The notes under the pieces were generated by a model, which was not told the DNA's origin, did no database searches, and worked only from the letters and a program-made list of their open reading frames with translations. Of a stretch of DNA of 58,775 nucleotides, positions 34,330 through 46,349 are shown piece by piece. This DNA comes from Gnetum montanum (Eukaryota > Streptophyta > Gnetopsida > Gnetales > Gnetaceae): positions 142,329 through 201,103 of the forward strand of contig MNCI01009664.1 of NCBI GenBank assembly GCA_015680685.1, read 5' to 3'. The translations under genes were made by a program, and so were the position numbers. Within the stretch, counting starts at the first letter, position 1, and each line of letters begins with the position of its first letter.

Positions 34330-34583
34330 CAAAACATTGTAAAAATAATCATCTTCATAAATGAATCGATTTTCATATCTCATTTAAGCTTGTTCCTCTA
34401 CTCTCTCATCATTGGATCTGGAGGCACAACAAAACCAGGCATAACATACTCCCATAGTTCATGAACTTGGAAGAGGAATTTCATTAGATATGTCCAATAA
34501 GTAAAATCTTGAGAGCCATAAAAAATAACAAAACACTTTGGAATGTCTTTGATTTGTTTGGTGGCTATGAAAATGGATTAAAA
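34330..34583 (-). pseudogene. Ty1/copia gag fragment
   Basis: The minus strand near 34560-34400 reads DFTYWTYLMKFLFQ, VHELWEYVMPGFVVPPDP, the classic copia gag start pattern (Y..W...M...L....LW..V..G). It lies immediately downstream of an initiator-Met primer site. The rest of the element is missing towards 34292. Confidence 0.65.
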
Positions 34584-34595
34584 GCTCTGATACCA
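34584..34595 (-). other. Primer-binding site (initiator-Met tRNA) of copia remnant
   Basis: The minus strand reads TGGTATCAGAGC exactly, the standard plant Ty1/copia primer site. Confidence 0.85.
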
Positions 34596-34600
34596 ATTTT

Positions 34601-35068
34601 TGGAATGAGCATAGTGGATAGGTTGAGGAGGAATGAGAGCTTTGTGGTTAAAATTGAGGAATACTTGTGATATTGTGAAATCTTGTGAGATTGAAATAAT
34701 TGAGAAATTGAATAGCGAAAAAACCAAATCATTGGGGAATTCATTGTGAAAAATTAAAACGGAAAAAAACTTGGAAAATATAAGAAGTGATATCTTCTTA
34801 CATTCTTTCAGAAAAAATCATTACAATAGGCTTTTAGCATAGTAAGGCAAGTCTTCTAACTTTTTCTAAAGGGAAAAAAAAACTGAGAGTTAAACTCAAC
34901 ATGATTGAGTTAAACTCATCATAATTGACCACTAATTAGTAGAAAAAAATTTATTTTTTTAAAAAACCTTACGTGACAAAAAAACTTTTCATGATTAAAA
35001 AAGTTACTAACCCAAACAACTTTAAAAAAAAATTAGTCAAAGTAGGAGAAAACAATTTCTACCCTACA
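34601..35068 (-). mobile_element. Probable copia 5' LTR (468 bp)
   Basis: On the minus strand the segment starts TGTAGGGTAG at 35068 and ends CTCATTCCA at 34601, a few bases before the primer site, giving the TG...CA ends of an LTR. Boundaries are inferred from those ends only, because no second LTR is present. Confidence 0.5.
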
Positions 35069-35840
35069 CTATACTCAACAAGCTCATTGTCTAATAAGAA
35101 TTTGCAAGCAAAAGGGTTTTAGGCTAAATCATACTTAAAAGCATATACTTTGTAATTTTTGCAACATACCACATTGGCTATATTTTAGAATATACTTATA
35201 GTCAAATTATTTTGAGTTTTCACACCACTACCTTACGGTAAAAATAGAACTGAACCTACCAAATCAAGACCCATACCAATAGCCTAACATCTCATTGTTA
35301 CCATATGAGATAATCTCGAGAACACAAATGATACAATCCTATGGTATGATCATCATGATTCATGGCCTTCCATCCAAGCTCCATATCGTGTTGTTTTTAT
35401 ATCCGTGAGTCAACACAACCCAACCAACTCATTCATTCCGCCCCAAAAATCACACCCGTACAAAGGTTTTAACTGCAGACCCATTCTCAGACATGAAACA
35501 AACACCGCTGACGTGGAGGGACCACGCAGGCGCTAATTCGGAACATGCGCACATAATCAACCAAGAGACTCGCAATTTAAAAGGCCAAACCACCCCACCC
35601 CATTTAAAATTGCATTTGTCCCATTTTTGTTGCAAGTGAAACCACGAGCGAGCCAGTGAGCCAGATAGGAAGGAAGGAAAGAAAGATATGGGAGAGCCAA
35701 GCTTGGCTACTCCTTGTTCAGTGGATGCAAATTGATGTTTTTTGTTCGCAAAGGAAAAAGAAGAGCGAGCGAGCGAGCCAGCCAGCTGTTCTGAATTCTG
35801 ATTCCGCGAACTAGAATTTTCTGCGAAGCTCAGTTGCAAC
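35069..35840 (+). promoter_or_regulatory. Upstream region and 5' UTR of the ILP1-like gene
   Basis: Base composition rises towards the ATG at 35841. GAGC/GCCA simple repeats occur at 35647-35668 and 35763-35788, typical of a plant leader. No clear TATA box was found. The 149-codon minus-strand frame at 35450-35899 is antisense to this leader and exon 1. Confidence 0.4.
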
Positions 35841-38800
35841 ATGACGGAGGAGGCGGAGAAGCGTTTCGACAAGGCCCTCGGCAAAATTTTCCAATCCAAG
35901 CCTCCATCTACTCCAACCAGGTTTTCATTTCTCTGATGTGATTTTTGCTAGAATCGAAATTACGTGCGAAGCTTTTCCGATTTAGCGTTGTTTTATTGGT
36001 TTGGAGAAGATCTTTTGCTTAGGTATTGTGTTATTTTTGGTTCCTTGTTGCGGGTTTTTGATCTCGCTTATCGCGCGATCTAGCAAACCCTAGGTTTTCA
36101 TTTGTCTGCGTGTTCGCAGGTGTAATTTTTTGGTGTATTTCTAGGGCTTTGTGCCTCTGTTATAGCAGAAATCTGTTGATGTTACGGTGTTTTTTTTGCG
36201 AGTTTGTTTTTCGAAATTCGAGTTAAGGTTTTTAAGAAAATGTTTCTCGTGCGTGCTTTTGTTGTTGACGGTTTTGTAGCTTTGTCTTAATCGTTCATAT
36301 TTGGGGTTTTGTTCGACGGCTCTCGGCTTAGGTGTCGTCCTGCAGGGTTTTATGACCTTGTTGGCTACTATTTATGCTTCTTTGTCTTTGCAGACTATAG
36401 TGCTGTTTCGGTAGGAAATGCGGACTACAATTATAGTCTCGTTGTGAAATGGTTCACCAATTTCATGTTCTACTGAGATTAAGTTGATTTATGTCTCTTT
36501 TCCTTTCCAGTTGCTTGAGTTTGTCCATTTGTTTCTGTTTCATGGTAACAAAACTCCTGGAAGTCGTAACATCAATTTGGCACAAGGTAGCCACTGTCGT
36601 CCTATATTATAGGTTTCATTTTGTCACTTGGGTTGTGCGGTGTAGACTTTTGTTTTGTTTTGTATTGTATTGTCTTGACTGTTATGTAAAAGTTAAATGT
36701 ATAGTAGAGTTAGATTGTTGTTGTGGATTTGAGGTTCCTTTCGCTCGTTTTCGTTGTTGGTACGGTCCTCTGAACTGTTTGGAACACTACAGTTCTACTG
36801 GAACGCCTTCCCCGAAGGAAGCGTCACAACTGGGCAAAGCAAGTCTACAAGGGCAAATGTCCAAAGGATCATCTTTTTCAAGAATTAGTGGATTGCCGCC
36901 AAGATTGACAACCAATAATTTCAAGTCTGTTTCAACCATTGCGAATTCAACTTCTCCGATCTGCCGACCTTGGGAACGAGGAGACCTTTTAAGGCGTTTA
37001 TCAACTTTTAAATCGATGACCTGGTTTGGAAAGCCCAAGGTTGAAGTTATTTTGTTTGTTTTAGAGTGCTGTTTATGTGTCATTTCACATAGAAGATAAT
37101 GCATGAGTCTTTAATGTGGAATTAATATCTAGTCATTTTATATGGATTGTTGCTTTTTATTCACTTTGCTCTTGTATATCAAATTTATTGCTGTTGTCTG
37201 CATCTTTGTAGATAGTAGGTCCTTTAAATTGTGCAAGGAAAGGTTGGGTAAATACTGATATTGACATGATAGCTTGCGAATCGTGTGGTGCTCGGTTGAG
37301 CTTCTCCACCCCTGCATCTTGGACTCAGCAGCAAGGTAATATTCCAGGAATTTTACATATCTTTGCATTAGATGGAATTTTGCACACATTGTACAGTAAA
37401 TTCGTATTCGTAATTATTGTTTGAGGTTTCTTAGCACATTTTATTTGTTTCTTAAAAAAAAAATACTTACTATTGGTTTGTATTTATATGTGTTCCAGTT
37501 GAGAGTGCAGCTGAGTCCTTTAGCATGAAGCTTCAGGAAGGCCACCAACCTGTTTGTCCTTGGAATAGTGCTGAATGTGAAGAATCATTAGCACATTTTC
37601 CACCTACCCCTACCCATGCACTTGTTGAAAGTTATAGAGACAGATGTGATGTACTTTTCCAGCTTTCAGCTTTGCCAGTAATTGCAAAATCTGCAATTGA
37701 GGAAATGAGACAGTCCCGTGGTCCACAGATTGATCGTCTTGTTTCTCAACCTCCTCCCACTGTATCTCATATGCGAGGAGGTGGAAAATCTTCCTCGTTT
37801 GAGGTTATGGGTGATGATTCTGGGCTTGTATCTGGACAGTTGTACTATCAGGTATTGCAAGATTTGTGTTTGAGCTTATTTTGTGTTCATAAATCTTCAC
37901 AAGGAATGTTATTTCCATATTATCCTAAGATATGTGCAATTTGTTTAATTTCTTTTTAAAATTCAATGAATTGTTCCATTAGCATTATACTTGATATTAT
38001 AAATTTGCTTTGAAGTATTTAGGACTGTTTTCTTTTTTATATTTTTTTGTTCGTTTAATCCAAACATTCATCAAATAGGGCATTAGAGCTAGCCACAGTT
38101 TTTTCCTTTTTTCCTTTTCTTTTGTTTTTCGTGTCTCAGAATGTTTGAATGTTTTATATCATTTTTAAAATCTTCTGGCAATTAAATTATGGTCCTGTTT
38201 GTTACTGATTAAAAATTGATCATTCTGTAGGATGAGTTTGGGAATGTTGAAACAATCATTAATAATGGAGAAGGGTTTATGGATTAATCACTTTTGTTTT
38301 CTGTTTGAGTCTGAGTTTTTGCATTTTTAGTACCTTTTCCCTAACAGGTTTGGAGGTGTTTGGTGTCGTGTGCGACTTCTAATGAAGTGGTCAATTTCAT
38401 GCAATGTTAAGAGTGCTTCAAAGGTTACTGGTCTGAAAAGTAATTTATCTTTTAGGTGACCTTATTATATCATTGTAAACTGTTACTGTTTTGAGTTTAT
38501 TCTTGTCAGTTCTGAAGAGCTGAAGGTTGTTGACTGGCTCTTTTCTTTGAAGCTGGGGAGCAGTATGTTGTGTAGAAATAATGCATCTTCTCAAGCTTTT
38601 AATGATATACAAGCATTAATGAAATACACTAATTTTGGTAAGTTCTCTGACTTTCAAACAAGAGGCAAATGCTCAAACCTCTAAGTAGGATTTATGGTGT
38701 TTGGGGGCAACATTCCATGAAAGCATTTGGTTGATACCTAAGCAGGCCATCGTGTGTATCCTTTTTACCTTAGATAGATTAGTGAAAGTAGTAATAGCCT

Positions 38801-41800
38801 TTGAATAGGAAACAAAAGGATATTATTATTTTAGTAACCCAATGATCCTCTTTGCTGCAGTTAACCATAATCTTTTTACAAGTTGATTAACGTGTCATTT
38901 ACAATGGTATTAGTACTTTTAACCGTAATCTAAGCAACCAATCTTTAGAATGAGTGCTTTTAAGAACTTGCAGTTATCTAAAAACTAAATGTTTATATCA
39001 GACCTTCATGATTGCCAATAAGGCATAGCTTAATTGGTCAGAGCATGTGGCTTGGGATTGTTCAAATCACAGGCTTGATTCCAATGACTATACTGATATG
39101 CCTAGTATCTGGGGGCATCGTAAAAATATACATTCAGGGCATTAGGTAGAGGGTGGGCTATAAATATTATTGTTAAATCATCTACTTGCCCTAGTGGGTT
39201 AGTACATGTTGTTAAGATAAAAGTAACAGTTCTGATAATGATGATTGACAGGAGTGTTTCTGTTAAATTAATATACAAGTTTTTAGAGGATGATACCAAA
39301 ATTAAGATACGAAAAATGATAGTAGGTTTGGAGGATTGTTGGTTAGTGATTTTAGATGGGAGAACACAATCTGTGCGTTGAGAATGTCTGCTTTTTAAGA
39401 GATGTTTGATTAACAATAAAAATATTTAAAGTAAGCAGATCATTAATTTGTTTATTAGGTGAGAATACTGTAAATCTTTTTTAAAAAATTGACACTTTTT
39501 AATGTCTGGGGAAATAAAAGTTAAAATTAGTTGAATCCACAATATGGGTAATAAACAATCTTTCCAATGAAGTCATATTCCATTTTCCAGTTTGTCAACT
39601 ATGAATTTAAGCGTTCACATCCTCTGTGGTGCATGTGGAATCCATTGCGGGAAGTATTTTGATCATTCTACAGTTTACTGTTGTTTTTATTGAAGGTCTT
39701 CAAACTGCACCAGCTTCTAAGACGCTTCTATTTTAAATGTTTTGTACAGGCACAACGACTTATCAGTTTGTGTGGTTGGGAGCTAAGACTATTGCATTAT
39801 ATTGTTGATTGCGAGGATCATTCAACGCAACCTACGAAAGATGCTCAGCTAGAAGATTCATCCCCAAGTCTAGCTATACATAGTCCAAGTGTCCTGCTTT
39901 GTTCAAGACCTGTCATGAATGAAGTGTTAGAATCATCACAGAACAAATCGGTTGGCAACCAGCGGAAGCCTGAGCCAGCATCAGCAGTACTTGATTGTCA
40001 TCTTTGTGGAGCAAGCGTGGGAATGTGGACATTCAATACTGTGTACAGACCTTTATTATTCATGGGTAATGATTCTTTCGAATGCAGTGCAAAGCCATCA
40101 GATAGCAATATGCGTGGTATAAGTGCTGCTAGTTGTGTTGGTGGAGCTTCGAGTGAAGCTCGAGACAAGGAACATTTGGATGAAGTTGGTGAGGCCATGA
40201 CCAGCAGTTGTCCCAAGGTTGTGTCAGAAGAAAGAATACTAGATTTGTCCCTTACAATAGCTGGGGGACTCCCACCGACAAGGCAGAATCTTCTTTTCCA
40301 GCGCCCACTGCATTCTATCACTGACAACACCAAGTCTGCATTTCATTCCACTAGTGAGATAGGTGAATGGGTAAATTCTAGTGAATCACGTGAGCCTCAG
40401 ACCAAAATTCAAGGAACAGTGCCGACTGGTGGCTCTCCCCAAACTAGGAAAGAAACCACTGAGAGCCTGAATGTTGAAAAAGATTTACTTAATTCTGCAT
40501 TGTCAGTAAAGCGGAAGAGAAAAGATGTAAGCTCAGAAATCTCTAAAGGCTTCTCCCATGGTTGTCAAGGAAAAGCATCTGAAAAGTTTAGTGATACAGA
40601 GTACACCACTAGAAAGAAACAAAGAAGAGAAGGTTGTGCCATTGCTGACAGCGAATTTCATGGAGTTTCTTCAGTAAATGCTGTCGACACATGCTATCAT
40701 GATAGGAGGGAAAATTCTCTGGAGAGTGTAGACAATGTTCCTCAATTTTCATGCAAAAGCTATGAAGGTATTGAGGAGGGCACTGCAACAAATGTTGCAA
40801 CAATAAGTACAGGTAGAGTTGGAGGCATGAGTGTTGGGATGAGTGCATTTCCAGATGCTAGTGGAACTCAAACTGATGCTCAAGGTGATGTTGGGATTGA
40901 TGTTTCTGTAAACAGAGAAGAAAGCAGAGCTGCTGAATCTGAAGTTTTGGCAGAAACAGGAAGAAGTGGACGGGGAGAGGTTAGTTCAATAGGCGACAAG
41001 ACTGGTTGTGTTAGTATTTGCGAAGAGAGTCAAAATGCATTATTGGTTAATCAAGCAGGCCGAAGTACGCTTGGTGATGTAAGTTCTATGGATGACAAAG
41101 TAGGCATTATTAGTTTTTGTGAAGAGAGTCAGCATGCCACTGTAGATCTAACTCTGAGCAGGGACTCTGGCATAGAGATCAGAACATCAGGAGAAAAATC
41201 TGAAGTGTGTCAACCTCGCCAGTCGGTAGAAAAACAAGAAAAGCTTGATGCAGCAGTCACAGTAAATCTATCCACTTCACCAGAGACTTGCACAGTTGGT
41301 ACTGCCATGCAAACTGAAGCTAATAAGGTAGATAATACAGCAGAGGCTGGTTCAGGTAAATCTTTCTGACATGATCATAATTTTGCATTTTGTTCAGTCT
41401 GTTAAACTTCAAGATGTAATAGCTCCTACTTCTAGAATAGGTGAATTATATAAAGTAGTTGCTTTTGTGATCTATTTTGCAGTGAGTAGTGTTCTTATTA
41501 GATCATACATAATTAGCTTTTTAATAATCCAGTTGATTCATCTGCAATAATTTTGTTCGAATTGATGTCCTGATAATAATAAGATAATTAAGGAATTTGT
41601 GAAATTCAGTGCATTGTTACAACCTCATTTGTAGTAAAAATTTCAGTTGCTATGATGCACATTATCAAGTTAATCAGTCAAGTAAGTTTTTCTGGAAAAC
41701 TGTTATTTACTAGTGAACATAATTGTGTATATTGAAGAGACTACAAATTTCAATTTTACACATCAATCCATGAATCGACGATTTATTTTATTGTTGTTGA

Positions 41801-42406
41801 TTGTATTCTGGTTGGAGAGTTTTTTCAACTGCTGGTTAAAGATTAAATACAGAATTGCTTCTAGAAGTACAAATGGTTAATCAATGTAAAGAGCACCAAT
41901 TCATACTAAGTGGGTTTCAATTTTCTTGGGGAGAACCAGAGAACCAATAATGCTTTAGATTATTGAATTGCTTTATTACTCAAATTTACAGGACGAGACT
42001 CAGATCAGAAATTGTGGAGAAAGGCAGTTGAGTTTGATCCAATAAGGCACCACAGACACTTCTGTCCTTGGGTGACTCCAAACGGGGCATCTTCATCTAA
42101 TGGAGATAGGCAGACTTCTCTGTGTGGCTGGCAACTAACCATTGATGCAGTGGACCAGTGCAATGCACAGGAACTAGCTTCTGCATCATTAAAAGAATCA
42201 GAGTCCACGTCATCTCGATTCAAGGTTTGTGTCATTGTGCACCCTTTTGTCGATGTGGATGTGTTAAACCATCTAAGAATTATAAGACAATTCTATGAGT
42301 CTGCAACTTTCAGGTTAATCCAGTGGCATCTGTTAGGAAGCTGTTTGAAACCTCTTCTGCAAAAAAGAGCAAACGTAGTCATGTTCAGAATTCAGCACAT
42401 AGCTAA
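35841..42406 (+). CDS. ILP1: ILP1/NIPA-like C3HC zinc-finger protein, seven exons, 911 residues
   Basis: Exons by GT-AG sites in matching phase: 35841-35920, 36793-37039, 37212-37335, 37499-37851, 39750-41355, 41992-42224, 42314-42406 (2736 nt). It starts MTEEAEKRFDKALGKIFQSK and keeps the family signature CRPWERGDLLRRLSTFKSMT WFGKPK, NCARKGW and DMIACESCGARL (C131, C134), then H166 and C170 (GHQPVCPW): the BIR-like zf-C3HC fold. A second zinc-binding set is split: C351/C354 (CHLCG) and, after about 470 low-complexity residues, H824/C828 (HHRHFCPW) with LCGW, the Rsm1/NIPA C-terminal domain. Basic KRKRK and KKQRR runs (exon 5) and KKSKR near the end suggest nuclear import. The human relative NIPA is an F-box-like cell-cycle regulator; the plant members are nuclear, with a role that is less clear. 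No break is seen. The gene converges with GCR1. Confidence 0.92.
39022..39100 (+). mobile_element. tRNA-derived SINE head in ILP1 intron 4
   Basis: 'ggcatagcttaattggtcag' (A box) and 'caggcttgattcc' (B box, starting 46 bases later) resemble a tRNA-Ile-like 5' half and T arm, but the anticodon stem does not fold, so this is not a tRNA gene. The 3' end of the SINE is uncertain (perhaps near 39450). Confidence 0.5.
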
Positions 42407-45400
42407 GAGCACAGCTTCGTGGGAAGTCGTGTTTTTGTTTGATAGATGTTGTCGAACCTACATGGCGTTGTGATCTACTGCTTCATTTTCATGTTGTTTC
42501 TTGAATATTCCAGGATTTAAATTGTAGAAATCAATCTTCAGAGGATGGGAATATTGAAGTTCAATTTCTGCAGTGAATCTGAAAACTATAGCCAGAACTG
42601 ATTCTTAAATCTTTTGAATGTTTTCCACAGCGAGAATCCTTGCATGCTTTTCTTGTTCTTTTAGGCGATGCATGCATATTGCATTTCTTTTTTCTAAATG
42701 TACTGGATAAGAGGACTCCTCTCATGTAGATTTCTTGGTTTCACCGCGGTACGGTAATTATTCTCTAGCTATTTTTTGCAATGTGAAGGTACCATCTTTG
42801 GAAATATTTGAGTACATTACATCCACACGTTTGACTTAATACTAAATTCTGTGTTTCCATAACACAATTACAGGTTCTCTTATCCATTTGGATATTCTCA
42901 CGTAATACTACTTTTCCTCGTAGGGATTGGCACATATGGCAAGATTTCTGAATAGTATTTTGTTGTGCGTGTTCAGTTTGAACAATTGTCTCTTGGATTC
43001 ACGCTAAAGTCCCAGTGAAGGGTCCTTACAAGTTTGCCGGCGACCGTTGCTAAGTCAATATCTTTTCCAACTTTGTTTTGTTGTGCGTAGTGTTTTTTCT
43101 TCTTGAATGTGATGCCAGCAGGCGAATAATTAGTGGTTTATACGCAATGGACATGAGAGTGGGCAAATTGTTTATTAGGTGTTTCTAGTATCATCAATGT
43201 TTTGCTGTTATAATATTTTTATTTGTTCCTCACTCGACAAATAAAATTAGATGGTGAATTTGCTTTGTGGAATTACGAAGTAGGTCAGCATTCTGATACA
43301 TAAAGGTGGAATTCAGTTACTATTCTGTTACACGGGGATGGAAACGTATGAACTTTAACTTGCCATTAGTGTTCCTAGAGTTTGCCCAATAGGAATTGCT
43401 TTTCTAGATAATCTAAGAGGCAAGTTTTCTCTCGCCAAAAACTGCTATATCCAATCTATATTAGCAGGGTAATTTCGTTTTTCTCCATCAAATTCAAATT
43501 CGTTCAGGGTGTATTAGTTGTCCAGTCTATATTAGTTGGAAGCCTCGTTTTCGTGGGAGACATGTTTGTAGCAGTTGCTGTGATGACGGTGAACCCCCTT
43601 GGTTCTTGGATTATTCTTTTAAGGTTTTGTCACGGGGTTTCTGCCAGCCAGATGCCTTGGTTTACAGTGAAATCGCTAAGATTTTTATCTTTGCCTCGAG
43701 TGCTGACGGCGAATATTATATTATGTTGTTAAAAGAGGCACAAACAATCCAAGGACATTCCGGATATTACGTTACGTTGGGTTGTTAAAGAGGCACAAAC
43801 AATGCAAGGGCATCACTTTTTTGAAGTTGGGGGACATCGCTTATTTGAAATGGGAGGAAAGTGTAGAAAGTATGCTTTGTTGATGTAGTAAAGGTTGCTT
43901 CCTTTCAAAACGTACTGGGATTCGATGCTATTTTAACCACTGAGAACTATATTGTCTTGATTTCCTGTGAATTGTGTCACAAGGAAACGGAGGTTGGTTT
44001 GGGAGGCTTTGGCATTTTGAGGTGCCCCTTCTCTACAAAGCCAAGGGGATTTATTGTAATCTTGTATTACAAGGATTATCCGTTTTAACATTTTTGAATT
44101 GCATATGTTGTTTGTTAGGTTATGTTGATATAGTGTTGTTGCTCTTAAAGGCTGAAAGTGGAAGTTTGACAATTTTAACTTGCTAATGCTTATATATTTG
44201 TGGGCTGCATTAGGATTGAATATACAATTCGTGGTTCACCTTGTTTAGTATATCTTGGTGGCTTGTATGTTTTATGACATCATCTTTGAGAGCATCACAT
44301 GACACCACTCACAAATTTTGAAATTACCAAAAGAGGGTGAACTCAAGATAGACAATGTCATACACAATCATTAGAATAATGTTAGGAATGACTCATTATA
44401 CACACAAAGGTGAACTCAAGAGAGGGTGACTCAAGATAGACAATGTCATACACAATCATTAGAATAATGTTAGGAATGACTCAGTATACACACAAGGGTG
44501 AACTCAAGAGAGGGTGAGCTCAAGATATAAAAGACACAAGAAGGGTGAACTTATGAGAGGGTGAGCTTAGGATAGACAATGTCATAGACAATCATTAGAA
44601 TTAGGATACACAAAAGACACAAGAAGGCAATATAGACACATGACACCAAAAAACAAGAACATGTTTTTACACTACATGCACTTAGCCTTGACCAAGTCAT
44701 ATAGCTAATAATTGTCCAAAGAAAATATATTTCATACAACATGAAATTATACTAGTTTGAATCTTGTTTAAGGTGAAAGGAAAATTCCATGCACTTAGCC
44801 TTGACCAAGGTGAAAGAAAATATATTAATAACTACTAACATTTATTTTTAAGAAAGACAAAATGTAATGATAAGAAAAATATTTTTTAAATACCTTTGTA
44901 GAGTTTAGATAATTCTTATAGTTCAAAGGTATCATGGAAGAAATAATTTTCTTAATCCTTTCATACTCTTTCTTCTTTTGTACAAGTACTTATCATCATT
45001 TCATTACAATTAATTGTGCAAGCTGTAGTGCTTTACAAAAATGTAATATGGGACCTAATCATGATCGGGAATCATGGAAAAAAGTTAAAAACTTTGAAAA
45101 CAATTTTTGTTGGATGAATTCAAAATGAAGATGTATCTTTATTAGAAACTAATTTGTTGTCATTTGAAATTGAAGCAATATATTAGTTCTTAACATTTTA
45201 CTTGAATAATAAAAATGGGGTATTGATAATAATAATGCAATAATAAATTCAAAACAAGCTTGGAAACTTGTTACAAAGAGCAATTTAAAGAGATGGCAAA
45301 ACTAGAACACAAATACAAAAAAAAAGCTCATATTTTATTGACAAAACATAAAACATTATAGGTGGCAAATGTGATCGACCATTGAAGTAATGAAAAAGAA

Positions 45401-46349
45401 CTAGGTTTGTGAAATAGAAAATCTACTTGCATCAATTCAATAGTGTATATCCTGATTGTGTTTACTACAAGTAGTGTAGTAAAAAATGAACATCATATTG
45501 TGAAACATTCTGAAACATATTTTTTTTTTGGAAAAAATGACATTTTTAATCGATTTTTGTATAAGTTATTGAAGCTACCAATGTTAGTTCTATAGAATTA
45601 TATGAAAGACATATTCAAGTTACATGACTATTGAATACATTTATTGTACTCAAAATTTATAGCTACATACACAAGTTAAAATTAAAGATCCTTTAAATCT
45701 ATACAAAGGTATTAAAATTTCAGTTTTAGTTTTGATTATCCTTGACACAGATCATCATATTTTTGTAACTTGCCTTCTTCCATGAAGGAGAGGTTAAAAA
45801 CGTTAAAAAAAGATTAAATCCAGTTTAACAGAGGCCAAGGGTCTGAGCATTAAATAATTCAAACTTCGGTTTCTGTTTAGTCTCGCATTTCAAAGTTTGC
45901 ACGTCAGAAACTTTTTGGCAGCAAAATGCCAGCCAAAACGTCATTTATTTGCCTAAAGGTGTCATCGTACGGGTACAAATGAAATTCTCACCAAGGGTTA
46001 ATTGGTCTTAGTGAAGTTGCCTTCTCCATTGTGAACACGGCTAAATATATAGACCACAAATACAACTTATAGATACTATAATGTTATCCAAACCACTTAA
46101 TATCAATTAATCATTTATCCGAAACAAAAAATCAAGGTTCTATGACAACATTTCCCCACCTTCAAGAAGATCCAAAACTAAAATGAATTCATATCATAAA
46201 AAAACAAAAATTCCACAGCTCAAGTAATTTTGTTACCTTTCATACAATTACAGGAGTAGGCCATTAAGTGATTATGGTATATTGAAAATACATGAAGACT
46301 ACAGCTTCTTGCTTTATTTGAAAGCTCGAAAATGTGAATCGCAAAAAAG
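42407..46349. other. Convergent intergenic region between ILP1-like and GCR1 genes
   Basis: Holds the 3' UTRs of both genes. No further coding exon was recognised in either strand; frames such as 43606-43788 and 43974-44186 have no domain. A short duplication with 'aagaggcacaaacaat' is at 43732 / 43787. The main structure is the tandem repeat at 44331-44640. Confidence 0.5.
44331..44640. repeat. 88-bp tandem repeat, two full units plus rearranged third
   Basis: The unit has 'gagggtgaactcaagataga', 'caatgtcatacacaatcatt', 'agaataatgttaggaatgac' and 'cacacaa.ggtgaactcaag'. 'gacaatgtca' recurs at 44351, 44439 and 44575. The third unit is expanded by an internal 'aagacacaagaagg' duplication. Confidence 0.85.

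Noticed and set aside
35450-35899. 149-codon minus-strand frame
   Set aside because: Antisense to the leader and first exon of the ILP1-like gene; composition comes from GAGC/GCCA repeats and no domain is visible.
36491-37099. 202-codon plus-strand frame
   Set aside because: It reads through intron 1, exon 2 and the next donor site; only 36793-37039 is coding in the spliced gene.
39022-39085. Genuine tRNA gene
   Set aside because: A and B boxes are present but the acceptor and anticodon stems do not pair, so it is SINE-like at best.
39998-40333. 111-codon minus-strand frame
   Set aside because: Antisense shadow of the large ILP1-like exon 5.
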